From Pedobacter jeongneungensis (GTDB lineage: Bacteria; Bacteroidota; Bacteroidia; Sphingobacteriales; Sphingobacteriaceae), in the NCBI RefSeq assembly GCF_000633455.1, contig NZ_AYMG01000010.1:310001-374000 (forward strand): a stretch of 64,000 nucleotides of DNA. The letters run 5' to 3'. Numbering within the stretch: the stretch's first letter is position 1; each line of letters opens with the position of its first letter. The notes under the pieces are model-generated. The model searched no databases. It saw only the letters and a program-made list of their open reading frames with translations, and was not told the origin of the DNA. This document shows positions 16,207 to 23,670 of the stretch, piece by piece. The position numbers and the translations under genes were made by a program.

Positions 16207-17943
16207 CTACAACACTTCCCCCAAATGTTTATAATTCGATTTTATCGTATCCAAAACCTCGCTCATTTTACCACCGAGCATTAATTTGGCCATCGATTCT
16301 GTCATTCCTTTGATTTGTGCCCATTCTATTTTTGGTGGCATGGCTAAAGCATTAGGATTGGTCATAATATTTAACAATACAGGCCCTTCCTCACTTAACG
16401 CATGACTGATCGCTGTCTCCACTTCATCGGGTTTAGCGACCGTTATTCCTTTAAAACCCATGGCCTGTGCCACCAATGCAAAATCAGGATTGATCATATC
16501 CGTTTCATTATCAGGCAATCCATCAACTTCCATTTCCAGTTTTACCATTCCTAAAGCACGGTTATTAAACACAATCAGTTTTATAGGAAGATTATATTGT
16601 TTAATGGTAGCCAAATCACCTAAAAGCATTGATAAACCGCCATCACCACAAAGCGCAATCACCTGTTGTTCTGGATGTGCCAATGCTGCACCAATGGCCA
16701 TCGGCATCGCATTTGCCATAGAGCCATGATTAAAGGACCCCAGCATTTTACGTTTGCCTGTTCCATCGATAAAACGTGCGCCCCAAACACAACACATGCC
16801 AGTATCTACTGTAAAAATGGCATCGTTGGCGGCTAAACGGTTAAGGGTTTCAGCTACAAATTCAGGCTGGATCTTATTTTCTTCACCCTGATCTTTCACA
16901 TAAACCTGCTGCTGTTCTTTAACTTTCTGATAAAATTCCAATTGAGATTTTAAGAAACTTTCATCTTCTTTCTCCTTTATAAGCGGCAACAATGCTTTAA
17001 TTGAATCGCTGATGTTTCCACATAAACCCATTGTAAGTTTTGCCCGTCTGCCCAATCGTTCAGGTTTTTCGTCAATCTGCACGATCTTATTTTTTACCGG
17101 CATAAAGTTTACATAAGGAAAATCGGTACCCAACAAAAGCACCACATCGGCCTCATGCATAGCATGGTAACCAGATGGCTGGCCGAGAAGCCCAGTCATA
17201 CCTACTTCATAAGGATTATTATACTGAATTCCCATTTTACCGCGGAAAGAAAATCCAACCGGCGCTTTTAGCTTGGCGGCAAGTGCTACTACTTCATCAT
17301 GTGCTTCTGCAGCACCAATACCGCAATAAAGCATAATTTTCTTTTCGCTATTGAGCAGATCCGAAAGCTCATTTAATTCCAGATCAGATGGGCGGATTAC
17401 CGGTTTATTGTTGAAGAGCTGCATCGATGTTACACTTTCTACCGCATCCAGTTGTGCTACATCGCCCGGCAAACCGAATACGGCAACACCTTTTTTATGG
17501 ATAGCATGCTGAACAGCCGTTTGAAACATTCTTGGTACCTGCTCGGCAGTGGTGGCCACCTGGTTATAGTAGCTGCAGTCGTCAAATAATTTAATGGTAT
17601 TGGTTTCCTGAAAAAAGTCCATGCCAAATTCACCTGTTGGGATGGTTGATGCAATGGCAATTACCGGTACATGAGAGCGGTGCGCATCGTAAAGACCGTT
17701 AATGAGGTGTACGTGTCCTGGTCCGCAGCTGCCTGCACAACAGGCAATCCCGTCGAGCTCCGCCTCAGCTGCTGCCGCAAATGCACCAACTTCTTCATTG
17801 CGGACATGGATCCACTTTATTTTACCGTTTCTTCTTACTGCATCGTTAAAATAATTTAAACTGTCTCCGGTAACGGCATAAACTCTTTTTACACCAACCT
17901 CAACCAGCATTTCAACCAGTTGTTCTGCAACGTTTTTACTCAT
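16207..17943 (-). CDS. ThDP-dependent pyruvate oxidase-like enzyme (PoxB type)
   Basis: The 578-residue protein has the three-domain layout of ThDP enzymes. The N-terminal Pyr domain carries the catalytic Glu in HVRNEEVGAFAAAAEAEL, a central FAD/nucleotide-type domain follows (residues about 190-330, with GIGAAEAHDEV), and the C-terminal PP domain contains GDGGLSMLLGDLATI and the NN motif in VFNNRALGMVK for Mg-diphosphate binding. Length and order fit pyruvate dehydrogenase (quinone), PoxB, which makes acetate and CO2. Other members (acetolactate synthase, oxalyl-CoA decarboxylase) fit less well. It is monocistronic. Confidence 0.85.
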   Translation of the reverse strand: MSKNVAEQLVEMLVEVGVKRVYAVTGDSLNYFNDAVRRNGKIKWIHVRNEEVGAFAAAAEAELDGIACCAGSCGPGHVHLINGLYDAHRSHVPVIAIASTIPTGEFGMDFFQETNTIKLFDDCSYYNQVATTAEQVPRMFQTAVQHAIHKKGVAVFGLPGDVAQLDAVESVTSMQLFNNKPVIRPSDLELNELSDLLNSEKKIMLYCGIGAAEAHDEVVALAAKLKAPVGFSFRGKMGIQYNNPYEVGMTGLLGQPSGYHAMHEADVVLLLGTDFPYVNFMPVKNKIVQIDEKPERLGRRAKLTMGLCGNISDSIKALLPLIKEKEDESFLKSQLEFYQKVKEQQQVYVKDQGEENKIQPEFVAETLNRLAANDAIFTVDTGMCCVWGARFIDGTGKRKMLGSFNHGSMANAMPMAIGAALAHPEQQVIALCGDGGLSMLLGDLATIKQYNLPIKLIVFNNRALGMVKLEMEVDGLPDNETDMINPDFALVAQAMGFKGITVAKPDEVETAISHALSEEGPVLLNIMTNPNALAMPPKIEWAQIKGMTESMAKLMLGGKMSEVLDTIKSNYKHLGEVL

Positions 17944-18291
17944 GAGGGTATTTTTTAATCAGGATTATTACACCTAATAAATAGCTGAAGCGCATATATT
18001 GTTTTAAATGAAAGGCAGAAAAGCACCCAATCTGACTTAGCAAAGACTTATATGTTTTAAGTTGTAACATAAGTAACGCTATATCAACAGTATGAAGTTT
18101 CTTCACTAAAACTTCATAATTGAAGTGCACCTTTGAAATAACAAAACACGAAGCGATTTCAATTTTGTTAAATTCTAAAAACTCATAATTAGTTTTTTAG
18201 TTTTCCGGTTACCCTTATCTGATACCTCATGTATTGCAAAATACATGAGGTTTTTTGTTAAATTAGATAACACATACCTACCTGATCGATT
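17944..18291. other. Divergent intergenic region with a leader-type terminator
   Basis: This 348-bp gap between the PoxB-like gene (minus) and the chitinase gene (plus) has no ORF of note. Its one clear structure is the hairpin at 18225-18250 described separately. A weak -7-like CAATTTTG lies at about 18157-18164. Confidence 0.5.
18225..18256 (+). terminator. Orphan rho-independent terminator upstream of the chitinase gene
   Basis: A perfect 11-bp stem CCTCATGTATT / AATACATGAGG with a GCAA tetraloop is followed by six T. No upstream gene on this strand ends here; the hairpin lies 36-67 bases before the chitinase ATG. It could be an attenuator in the chitinase leader or the end of a small RNA. 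Confidence 0.75.
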
Positions 18292-19242
18292 ATGAAAAAC
18301 AAATGCATTGTAATTCTAATTTTAGCAATATGCTTATTTAATGTTGGCTTCAGCAAGGCAAAATCAACTGTTACGAGCTATTTTTCAGAAAAAGAATTTA
18401 ACAGCTTTTTCCCTCAGCGGAATAAATTTTACAGCTATACTTCCTTTGCCAAAGCCGTTTCTGCAATGTCATTTATTAAAATCAAGATCGAAAAACGGGG
18501 CGAGTGGATTTATAAAATCACCAGAACGGATAAAAGGACAAATAAAGCATCTGTAATTCGACAGGATAAAGACTGGAACGAAACCTGGGCAAAAGCAAAA
18601 CCTTACAGCACTTCAACTATCGATTATGCTGATTTCTGTGCTTCAAAAGACATTAATATAAACAAAAAAGAACTTGCTGCTTTATTCGCTCATATTGCTC
18701 ACGAAACCCGGAATGGGGTCAACAATAAATATAATGATGGTTTAATGCTTAACCACGAATTGGATACCAATGCCAATTATACTGTTGCCAATGTTACCTA
18801 CCTTGCTGTTGCCGGGAAAAAATATTATGGCCGCGGTCCCATTCAATTGAGTTACAACAGCAATTATGGTTTTGCATCAGACTGTATTTTTGGTGATAAG
18901 AAAATTCTACTTAACAACCCCAACATGGTTAGCACCAATGCCATAACAGCCTTTGAAACCGCAATTTATTTCTGGATGACGCCCCAGGGTGCAAAACCAT
19001 CTCCTCACGATGTCATCACCGGAAAATGGAAACCATCTGCGGCTGAAATACAAAAAGGATATAAACCCGGTTTCGGAATGACCATTAATATTGTAAATGG
19101 CGCATTAGAATGTAATAAGGGAAGTGATACGCCTGCAATGAAAGACAGAATCGGCTTTTATCAGTACTTTTTGAAAAAGTTTAATGTAATGGATGCCAAC
19201 TGTTATTGCGATTGTGGAAAAATGCAACCGTTTTCAGGGTAA
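18292..19242 (+). CDS. Secreted GH19 chitinase-like glycoside hydrolase
   Basis: A signal peptide (about residues 1-24) leads into a short non-catalytic segment, then a GH19 catalytic domain from about residue 95. Landmarks are [12 protein letters not shown], the catalytic Glu in [12 protein letters not shown], the second acidic region in [16 protein letters not shown], a WMTP segment and the closing [12 protein letters not shown]. The C-terminus ends with a Cys cluster (CYCDCG) that probably forms disulphides. GH19 enzymes cleave chitin by inversion; some bacterial relatives act as lysozyme-like endolysins. The enzyme is likely periplasmic or secreted and monocistronic. Confidence 0.88.
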   Translation: MKNKCIVILILAICLFNVGFSKAKSTVTSYFSEKEFNSFFPQRNKFYSYTSFAKAVSAMSFIKIKIEKRGEWIYKITRTDKRTNKASVIRQDKDWNETWAKAKPYSTSTIDYADFCASKDININKKELAALFAHIAHETRNGVNNKYNDGLMLNHELDTNANYTVANVTYLAVAGKKYYGRGPIQLSYNSNYGFASDCIFGDKKILLNNPNMVSTNAITAFETAIYFWMTPQGAKPSPHDVITGKWKPSAAEIQKGYKPGFGMTINIVNGALECNKGSDTPAMKDRIGFYQYFLKKFNVMDANCYCDCGKMQPFSG

Positions 19243-19265
19243 GGGATTGGGTTTTTAATGGAAAT

Positions 19266-19380
19266 CGTCATTGCGAGAAGGCTTTTCCAGCCGACAGCCT
19301 GTCCCGACATTCGGGAAAGCAATCTTACGACTATCGCTGGTAGCGAGCGCTTTAAGATTGCTTCGTACCTCGCAATGACG
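19266..19380. repeat. CGTCATTGCGAG...CTCGCAATGACG palindromic element
   Basis: Perfect 12-bp outer arms (19266-19277 and 19369-19380) enclose a second pair, AAGCAATCTTA and TAAGATTGCTT, so the whole 115 bases can fold into one long hairpin. It is cousin to the CGTCATTCCC elements. Confidence 0.75.
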
Positions 19381-19424
19381 ACTCTTTTAATAAAATATTA
19401 TAATGAAAAATGATTGTACTAAAA

Positions 19425-19943
19425 CTACTCCGTACTTTCTTTAAGCATTTGATACAGATCTGCTGCGCCACCATCAAATTTGGTTCCGTTTACATAAAAT
19501 GATGGGGTTCCATTTACACCACTGCGCATACCACTGTCAAAATTATCTTCTATGATGGTTTTGATCTCTTCTGAAGCACTGTCTTGCTGAAACTGCTCTA
19601 AATCCAAGCCAATGGTTTCGGCCAATTCGTCAAATAGTTCAGCATTTAAACGGTACTGATTTTCATAAAGTGCATCGTGCATTTCCCAAAATTTGCCCTG
19701 TAAAGCTGCTGCCTCTGCTGCTATCGCCGCTGGAAAAGCATATTCGTGTGCATTGGCCAAAGGAAAATGACGGAATATAAATTTAATCTGATGACCAAAG
19801 GTTTCTTCAATTTCTTTCATAATGGGATAAGCATCTCCACAGTATGGACATTGGTAATCGCCAAACTCCACAATGGTTATACTTGCCGAATCATCACCTT
19901 GAATATGATCCTGACTGTTTATTTCGGGTTTTAATGTGCTCAT
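19425..19943 (-). CDS. DsbA-family thioredoxin-fold protein
   Basis: The 172-residue protein has a thioredoxin fold with the active site Cys32-Pro-Tyr-Cys35 in EFGDYQCPYCGDAYP, a helical insert (residues about 75-130), and the cis-Pro loop in GVNGTPSFYVNG. This matches the DsbA/Thioredoxin_4 family of disulphide oxidoreductases. No signal peptide is present, so it is probably cytoplasmic, unlike classical DsbA. It lies 3 bp after the peroxiredoxin gene, clearly the same transcript, which suggests a shared role in thiol redox or peroxide defence. Confidence 0.85.
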   Translation of the reverse strand: MSTLKPEINSQDHIQGDDSASITIVEFGDYQCPYCGDAYPIMKEIEETFGHQIKFIFRHFPLANAHEYAFPAAIAAEAAALQGKFWEMHDALYENQYRLNAELFDELAETIGLDLEQFQQDSASEEIKTIIEDNFDSGMRSGVNGTPSFYVNGTKFDGGAADLYQMLKESTE

Positions 19944-19946
19944 GGT

Positions 19947-20408
19947 TTATTTCTTGCTTAATTCTTCTAATGCATCTAAAATGCCATCGGCACCAGGGTT
20001 AACCGCTACAGGCGATAAATAACTCCAGGCAATTTTGCCTTCTTTATCAATTACGAAAAGTGCTCTTTTACTCTCCCCAACTTCCTCATCGTACACGCCA
20101 TAAGCTTTAGAAACTGCACCTTTTGGTTCAAAATCTGCCAGTAATGGAAAATGTAGTTTTCTGTTTTCTTCGAAGGCGAGGTGGCACCAAACGCTATCAA
20201 CCGAAACCCCGAAAATCTGCGCATCATATTTGCTGAAATATTTGAGCATCTCGTTATAAAGGGCCATCTGGTCGCTGCAAACCGGGCTCCAGTCTGCCGG
20301 ATAAAAAGCCAGGATAACATTTTTACCTTTAAAATCTTTAAGTTTTATTTTTTGATCGGGAGTAGCATTCAATTCGAAATCTGGTGCTGTAGCGCCTTTT
20401 TCTAACAT
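19947..20408 (-). CDS. Peroxiredoxin (AhpC/TSA, alkyl hydroperoxide reductase type)
   Basis: A 153-residue redoxin with the peroxidatic Cys44 in FYPADWSPVCSDQM. The motif differs slightly from the usual P-x3-T-x2-C: Thr is replaced by Ser (DWSPVC), as seen in the AhpE-like and some Bacteroidetes groups. It reduces H2O2 or organic peroxides using thiol donors. The downstream DsbA-like protein, encoded 3 bp away, could be its reductant (inference). No second resolving Cys is evident, which suggests a 1-Cys mechanism. Confidence 0.88.
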   Translation of the reverse strand: MLEKGATAPDFELNATPDQKIKLKDFKGKNVILAFYPADWSPVCSDQMALYNEMLKYFSKYDAQIFGVSVDSVWCHLAFEENRKLHFPLLADFEPKGAVSKAYGVYDEEVGESKRALFVIDKEGKIAWSYLSPVAVNPGADGILDALEELSKK

Positions 20409-20483
20409 ATTATCGAGTTTAAATTAAATCGTTTATTAATTAACAGTGTACCCTTACTGTTGTTTTGCTTTGAAACAAAAAGC

Positions 20484-21401
20484 TTAGCCTAATTTTTGCC
20501 TTTTGATTAAATAAGACTGGAGAACAGGATAAAAACCTTCGTTCATATCGGCATCAATCAGATCGATCTTATATTGGGCACATTTTAAGGCAATTTGCCG
20601 GCGGTAGCTGGAAACAGCAGCAGTATAATTTTCCTTTACCTGGTTGGTATGCACTTTGATGGTGTCGCCGGTTTCCATATCAATAAACTGGTATGGGCGG
20701 TTTTCAAATTCAAAATCTACTTCTTTTGATTGATCAACCACATTAAAAACCACCACTTCGTGTTTGTTAAATTTCAAGTGCTGTAAAGCATCAAAAAACT
20801 GATCGGTTTTATCGGCGCTGGTCTGTGTATTGAAGAGATCGCTGAAGATAATTACCAATGAGCGTTTATGGATCAATTCTGCCACCTGGTGTAATGCCTC
20901 GCTTAAATTGGTCTGTGCATTTATGTTCGGTTTATGCAACAGTTCTTCCAATTGGGTAAATAAATATTTCTGATGAACCGTAGTCGATTTTGCCGGAGAA
21001 TTTAAAAGTATTTCATCAGTGAATAAGCTTAATCCGAAAGCATCACGTTGTTTCTTTAGCAGGTACATTAAAGATGCAGCAGCCTGTATCGAGAAAATCA
21101 GTTTGTTATTTTTCGGTTCCGGAAAATACATCGAAGAGGAAACGTCGATTACAAACTGGCAGCGCAGGTTGGTTTCTTCTTCAAAGCGTTTGCTGTAAAG
21201 TTTATCCGTTTTGGCGTATAATTTCCAGTCGATATTTTTAACGTTATCGCCATTATTGTACTGGCGATGCTCGGCAAACTCAACCGAAAAGCCATGAAAG
21301 GGACTTTTATGCAAGCCCGTAATAAAACCTTCTACCACTTGCTGGGCAAGCAATTCTAAATTACCATAGCTTGTTTCGTTCTCGTAGTTTACAGCCTGCA
21401 T
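20484..21401 (-). CDS. DUF58 domain-containing protein
   Basis: The 305-residue protein carries the DUF58 signature RQYNNGDNVKNIDWKLYAKT followed by a von Willebrand A-like segment with the metal-ion site DVSSSM (residues about 90-95) and LVIIFSDLF. DUF58 proteins usually sit beside a MoxR AAA+ ATPase and VWA proteins of the BatA/BatD type. None of these is adjacent here, so this copy is separated from its usual operon. It probably acts as a chaperone-like partner at the membrane; there are no transmembrane segments. Confidence 0.88.
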   Translation of the reverse strand: MQAVNYENETSYGNLELLAQQVVEGFITGLHKSPFHGFSVEFAEHRQYNNGDNVKNIDWKLYAKTDKLYSKRFEEETNLRCQFVIDVSSSMYFPEPKNNKLIFSIQAAASLMYLLKKQRDAFGLSLFTDEILLNSPAKSTTVHQKYLFTQLEELLHKPNINAQTNLSEALHQVAELIHKRSLVIIFSDLFNTQTSADKTDQFFDALQHLKFNKHEVVVFNVVDQSKEVDFEFENRPYQFIDMETGDTIKVHTNQVKENYTAAVSSYRRQIALKCAQYKIDLIDADMNEGFYPVLQSYLIKRQKLG

Positions 21402-21848
21402 ATCGTAAAGCTAATAAAAGATTTATTAAAAAAATGAAAAATTAGCCAACACTTCCGAAGTTTCAAATTCAGGCGCAGAGCTATTGCAAACTGGAAATTG
21501 CAAACTGCAAATTAATTTGGGCGTTCCCCAAGGGGCGGGCTTTTCAGGGCTGCGCTGCGCTCCGGTACCGATGAAAAATCGGTACTGAACCCTTACAATC
21601 CCTAACGCAAAACCCACCGCTTCAAAGACCTCGCAGGTTTGTGCTACTATCCGTGGTAAATAAACCCGATAGGAGCGAACACGTAGTGCAACGAAGTAAA
21701 GCGTATAGCGGGGCTGAAAACCCCTATGAAAAACTGAACCTTCGTTTCCAAAAAAATCCCAAACTCATTAAAGAATTCAGGATTAATATTTTAAAAGACC
21801 TCGCAGGTTTCGAAAACCTGCGAGGTCTGATTATCTTTTTGGATTTAA
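21402..21848. repeat. Intergenic region with a palindromic element and phrase repeats
   Basis: This 447-bp gap contains GCAAACTGGAAATTGCAAACTGCAAAT words (about 21486-21512), a left arm with GCTGCGCTGCGCTCC and an inner hairpin GGTACCGATGAAAAATCGGTACT, and a right arm AAATAAACCCGATAGGAGCG ... GTATAGCGGGGC ... TTTCCAAAA (about 21658-21755) that matches the element family at 3957-4930 and 40180-40615. A copy of the GACCTCGCAGGTTT unit lies at 21629, inside the element. Open frames here reflect repeat sequence, not genes. Confidence 0.7.
21796..21828 (-). terminator. Terminator of the sugar dehydrogenase gene (GACCTCGCAGG palindrome)
   Basis: A perfect 15-bp stem AGACCTCGCAGGTTT / AAACCTGCGAGGTCT with a 3-base loop, followed on the minus strand by TTTTAAAA. 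The same sequence serves as terminator at 29481-29513 and is present as single arms at 21629 and 28621. Confidence 0.75.
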
Positions 21849-23066
21849 TTATTTCTTCGCAATCCTATACAAATGTCCGTTATCGGTTACCGAATAAAGC
21901 GCTCCGTCTTTACCTTCTGCCATATCGCGGAAACGTTCGCCTTTGCCCTCTAATAACCGCTCTTCGCCAACTATTTTATCATCTTTAATGACCAAACGGA
22001 TAATATGCGAACCACCCAAACCGCCTACAAATAAATTACCTTTCCACTCGGCTATGCTGTTGCTGTTATAAAAAGCAATGCAACCAGGTGAAATACTTGG
22101 ATTCCAGTAATAAACCGGCTGTTCCATTCCTTCTTTTTGCTGAATGCCATCGCCAACTTTTTTACCGCTGTATTCTGTTCCATAGGTAATAATGGGCCAG
22201 CCATAATTTTTTCCTGATTTAATGATGTTTACCTCATCGCCACCTTTAGGACCAAATTCGGCTTCCCATAAATCGCCTGTTGATGGATTAATGGCCAAAC
22301 CATCCGGGTTACGTAATCCATAAGCATAAATTTCAGGTCTGGCATCCGCTTTACCTGCAAACGGACCGTTAGCAACCGCTTTTCCATCAGTAGTAAGGTG
22401 CAGAATTTTTCCTAAGGAAGAATTTAGATATTGCGCCTGTATCCTGATATCATTACCCGAACGTTCGCCTGTACTTACAAATAAGTTACCGTTTTTATCA
22501 AATACAATCCGCGATCCATATTGTAGTTTGCCTGTATAAGCTGGTGTAGCACGGTAAATAATGGTCTGGTTTTCTATCGAAGTTTCGTTTGCAGCAAGTT
22601 TTCCTTTGGCTATGGCCAATAAAACACCTTTATCCTGAGGCTCCGAATAAGCCCAATATATCATTCTGTTTTTCGCAAAGTTTGGATCTAAAGTTACATC
22701 CAGTAAACCACCCTGACCGGAAGGATCAACCTTTGGTAAACCGGTAATTTTTTTGCTCAGTTTTCCATCCGGCGTAAGGATCACCATGGTGCCCTGTTTT
22801 TGTGTAATCAGGAAACCTCCGTTAGGAAGTACCGAAATTGCCCATGGATTTTCCAACTTTTCATTGATAACCGTAATATCCAGAGGAGTTTTGGTTTTTA
22901 TGCCAGCAATTCTGGTCTGCCCGGCAAAGGCAGGTTTATAATCAGCCGATGGTTCGTTGGTTTCAACAGGGTTTTGAGCCGATACACAGGCAATATTTGC
23001 ACAGTTTAGGGCCAAACCTGCCAATAAAATACCTAAAGTTTTATTGTTAAATAAGTTAATAGACAT
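21849..23066 (-). CDS. PQQ-dependent aldose sugar dehydrogenase-like beta-propeller protein
   Basis: The 405-residue exported protein (signal peptide 1-30) belongs to the soluble glucose/sorbosone dehydrogenase family: LENPWAISVLPNGGFLITQK, QGGLLDVTLDPNFAKN, GSRIVFDKNGNLFVSTGER, YAYGLRNPDGLAINPSTGDLWEAEFGPKGGDEVN, and PSISPGCIAFYNS. The family oxidises aldoses in the periplasm with PQQ and calcium. The ERSGN and LRNPDG motifs that contribute cofactor contacts are present. A TAATTTTG promoter element lies at 23092-23099. Confidence 0.88.
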   Translation of the reverse strand: MSINLFNNKTLGILLAGLALNCANIACVSAQNPVETNEPSADYKPAFAGQTRIAGIKTKTPLDITVINEKLENPWAISVLPNGGFLITQKQGTMVILTPDGKLSKKITGLPKVDPSGQGGLLDVTLDPNFAKNRMIYWAYSEPQDKGVLLAIAKGKLAANETSIENQTIIYRATPAYTGKLQYGSRIVFDKNGNLFVSTGERSGNDIRIQAQYLNSSLGKILHLTTDGKAVANGPFAGKADARPEIYAYGLRNPDGLAINPSTGDLWEAEFGPKGGDEVNIIKSGKNYGWPIITYGTEYSGKKVGDGIQQKEGMEQPVYYWNPSISPGCIAFYNSNSIAEWKGNLFVGGLGGSHIIRLVIKDDKIVGEERLLEGKGERFRDMAEGKDGALYSVTDNGHLYRIAKK

Positions 23067-23091
23067 GATTGTTAGTTTTTTATTAAAGAAA

Positions 23092-23099
23092 CAAAATTA
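23092..23099 (-). promoter_or_regulatory. Candidate -7 element of the sugar dehydrogenase gene
   Basis: On the minus strand TAATTTTG matches TAnnTTTG, 25 bases before the ATG at 23066. Confidence 0.45.
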
Positions 23100-23111
23100 T
23101 GTTTGCAATAA

Positions 23112-23144
23112 AAAACCCAAATCCATCAAATGAACCTGGGTTTT
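23112..23144 (-). terminator. Terminator after trxA
   Basis: AAAACCCA / TGGGTTTT arms around a 17-base loop, T-rich on the minus strand, located about 50 bases past the trxA stop. Confidence 0.6.
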
Positions 23145-23192
23145 AAATATGTTACAAGCCTTTAGGCTTTGATCTTTTTGCTTGAAGCTAAA

Positions 23193-23513
23193 TTAAACTA
23201 ATTGTTTGTTTAATTTTTCTGCTAAAATAGATTTTGGAACAGCACCAACTTGTTTGTCTACAACTTGTCCATCTTTAAAGTATAATAAAGCAGGGATGTT
23301 ACGGATACCAAACTGCATTGAAATTTGAGGGTTGTTATCAACGTTTACTTTTCCAACTACCGCTTTACCATCATATTCTTTAGCGATTTCTTCTACAACT
23401 GGACCAACCATGCGACAAGGGCCACACCATTCTGCCCAAAAATCTACTAATACGGGTTTATCTGATTTTAATACAAGCTCCTCGAAGTTTGCATCTGTGA
23501 TTTCTAATGCCAT
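23193..23513 (-). CDS. trxA: Thioredoxin
   Basis: A 106-residue classical thioredoxin with [15 protein letters not shown] (Cys30, Cys33), the conserved [11 protein letters not shown] cis-Pro loop and a C-terminal helix. I set the start at the ATG at 23513 ([10 protein letters not shown]); an upstream in-frame ATG would add seven residues (MNIKKII) unlike the family. It is the general cytoplasmic disulphide reductant. A TATATTTG promoter element sits 18 bases upstream. It is transcribed alone. Confidence 0.95.
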   Translation of the reverse strand: MALEITDANFEELVLKSDKPVLVDFWAEWCGPCRMVGPVVEEIAKEYDGKAVVGKVNVDNNPQISMQFGIRNIPALLYFKDGQVVDKQVGAVPKSILAEKLNKQLV

Positions 23514-23531
23514 AATTATTTTTTTTATGTT

Positions 23532-23539
23532 CAAATATA
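23532..23539 (-). promoter_or_regulatory. Candidate -7 element of trxA
   Basis: TATATTTG on the minus strand, 18 bases upstream of the chosen ATG; it overlaps the longer upstream start region, which supports the 106-residue form. Confidence 0.5.
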
Positions 23540-23600
23540 TGTATTCAATTGTAATGCCATAACATCTGTAATGTCAATTTGACATTATTTTGGTAAAGCG

Positions 23601-23670
23601 GTGAGCGCCAAGCGGACAGCGATAAGCGTTTGATAAACCCAAAACGCTAAGCGCCAAACACCAAACGCTA
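23601..23670. repeat. AAGCGCCAAACGCT phrase repeat abutting the dnaE stop
   Basis: Iterated degenerate words (GTGAGCGCCAAGCGGACAGC ... AACGCTAAGCGCCAAACACC, AAACGCTAG) run right up to and include the dnaE stop codon (minus strand TAG at 23668-23670). The same phrase occurs at 2491-2523. Confidence 0.6.

Noticed and set aside
21641..21988. 115-codon open frame on the plus strand
   Set aside because: Half of it is antisense to the sugar dehydrogenase 3' end and the rest is palindromic repeat sequence.
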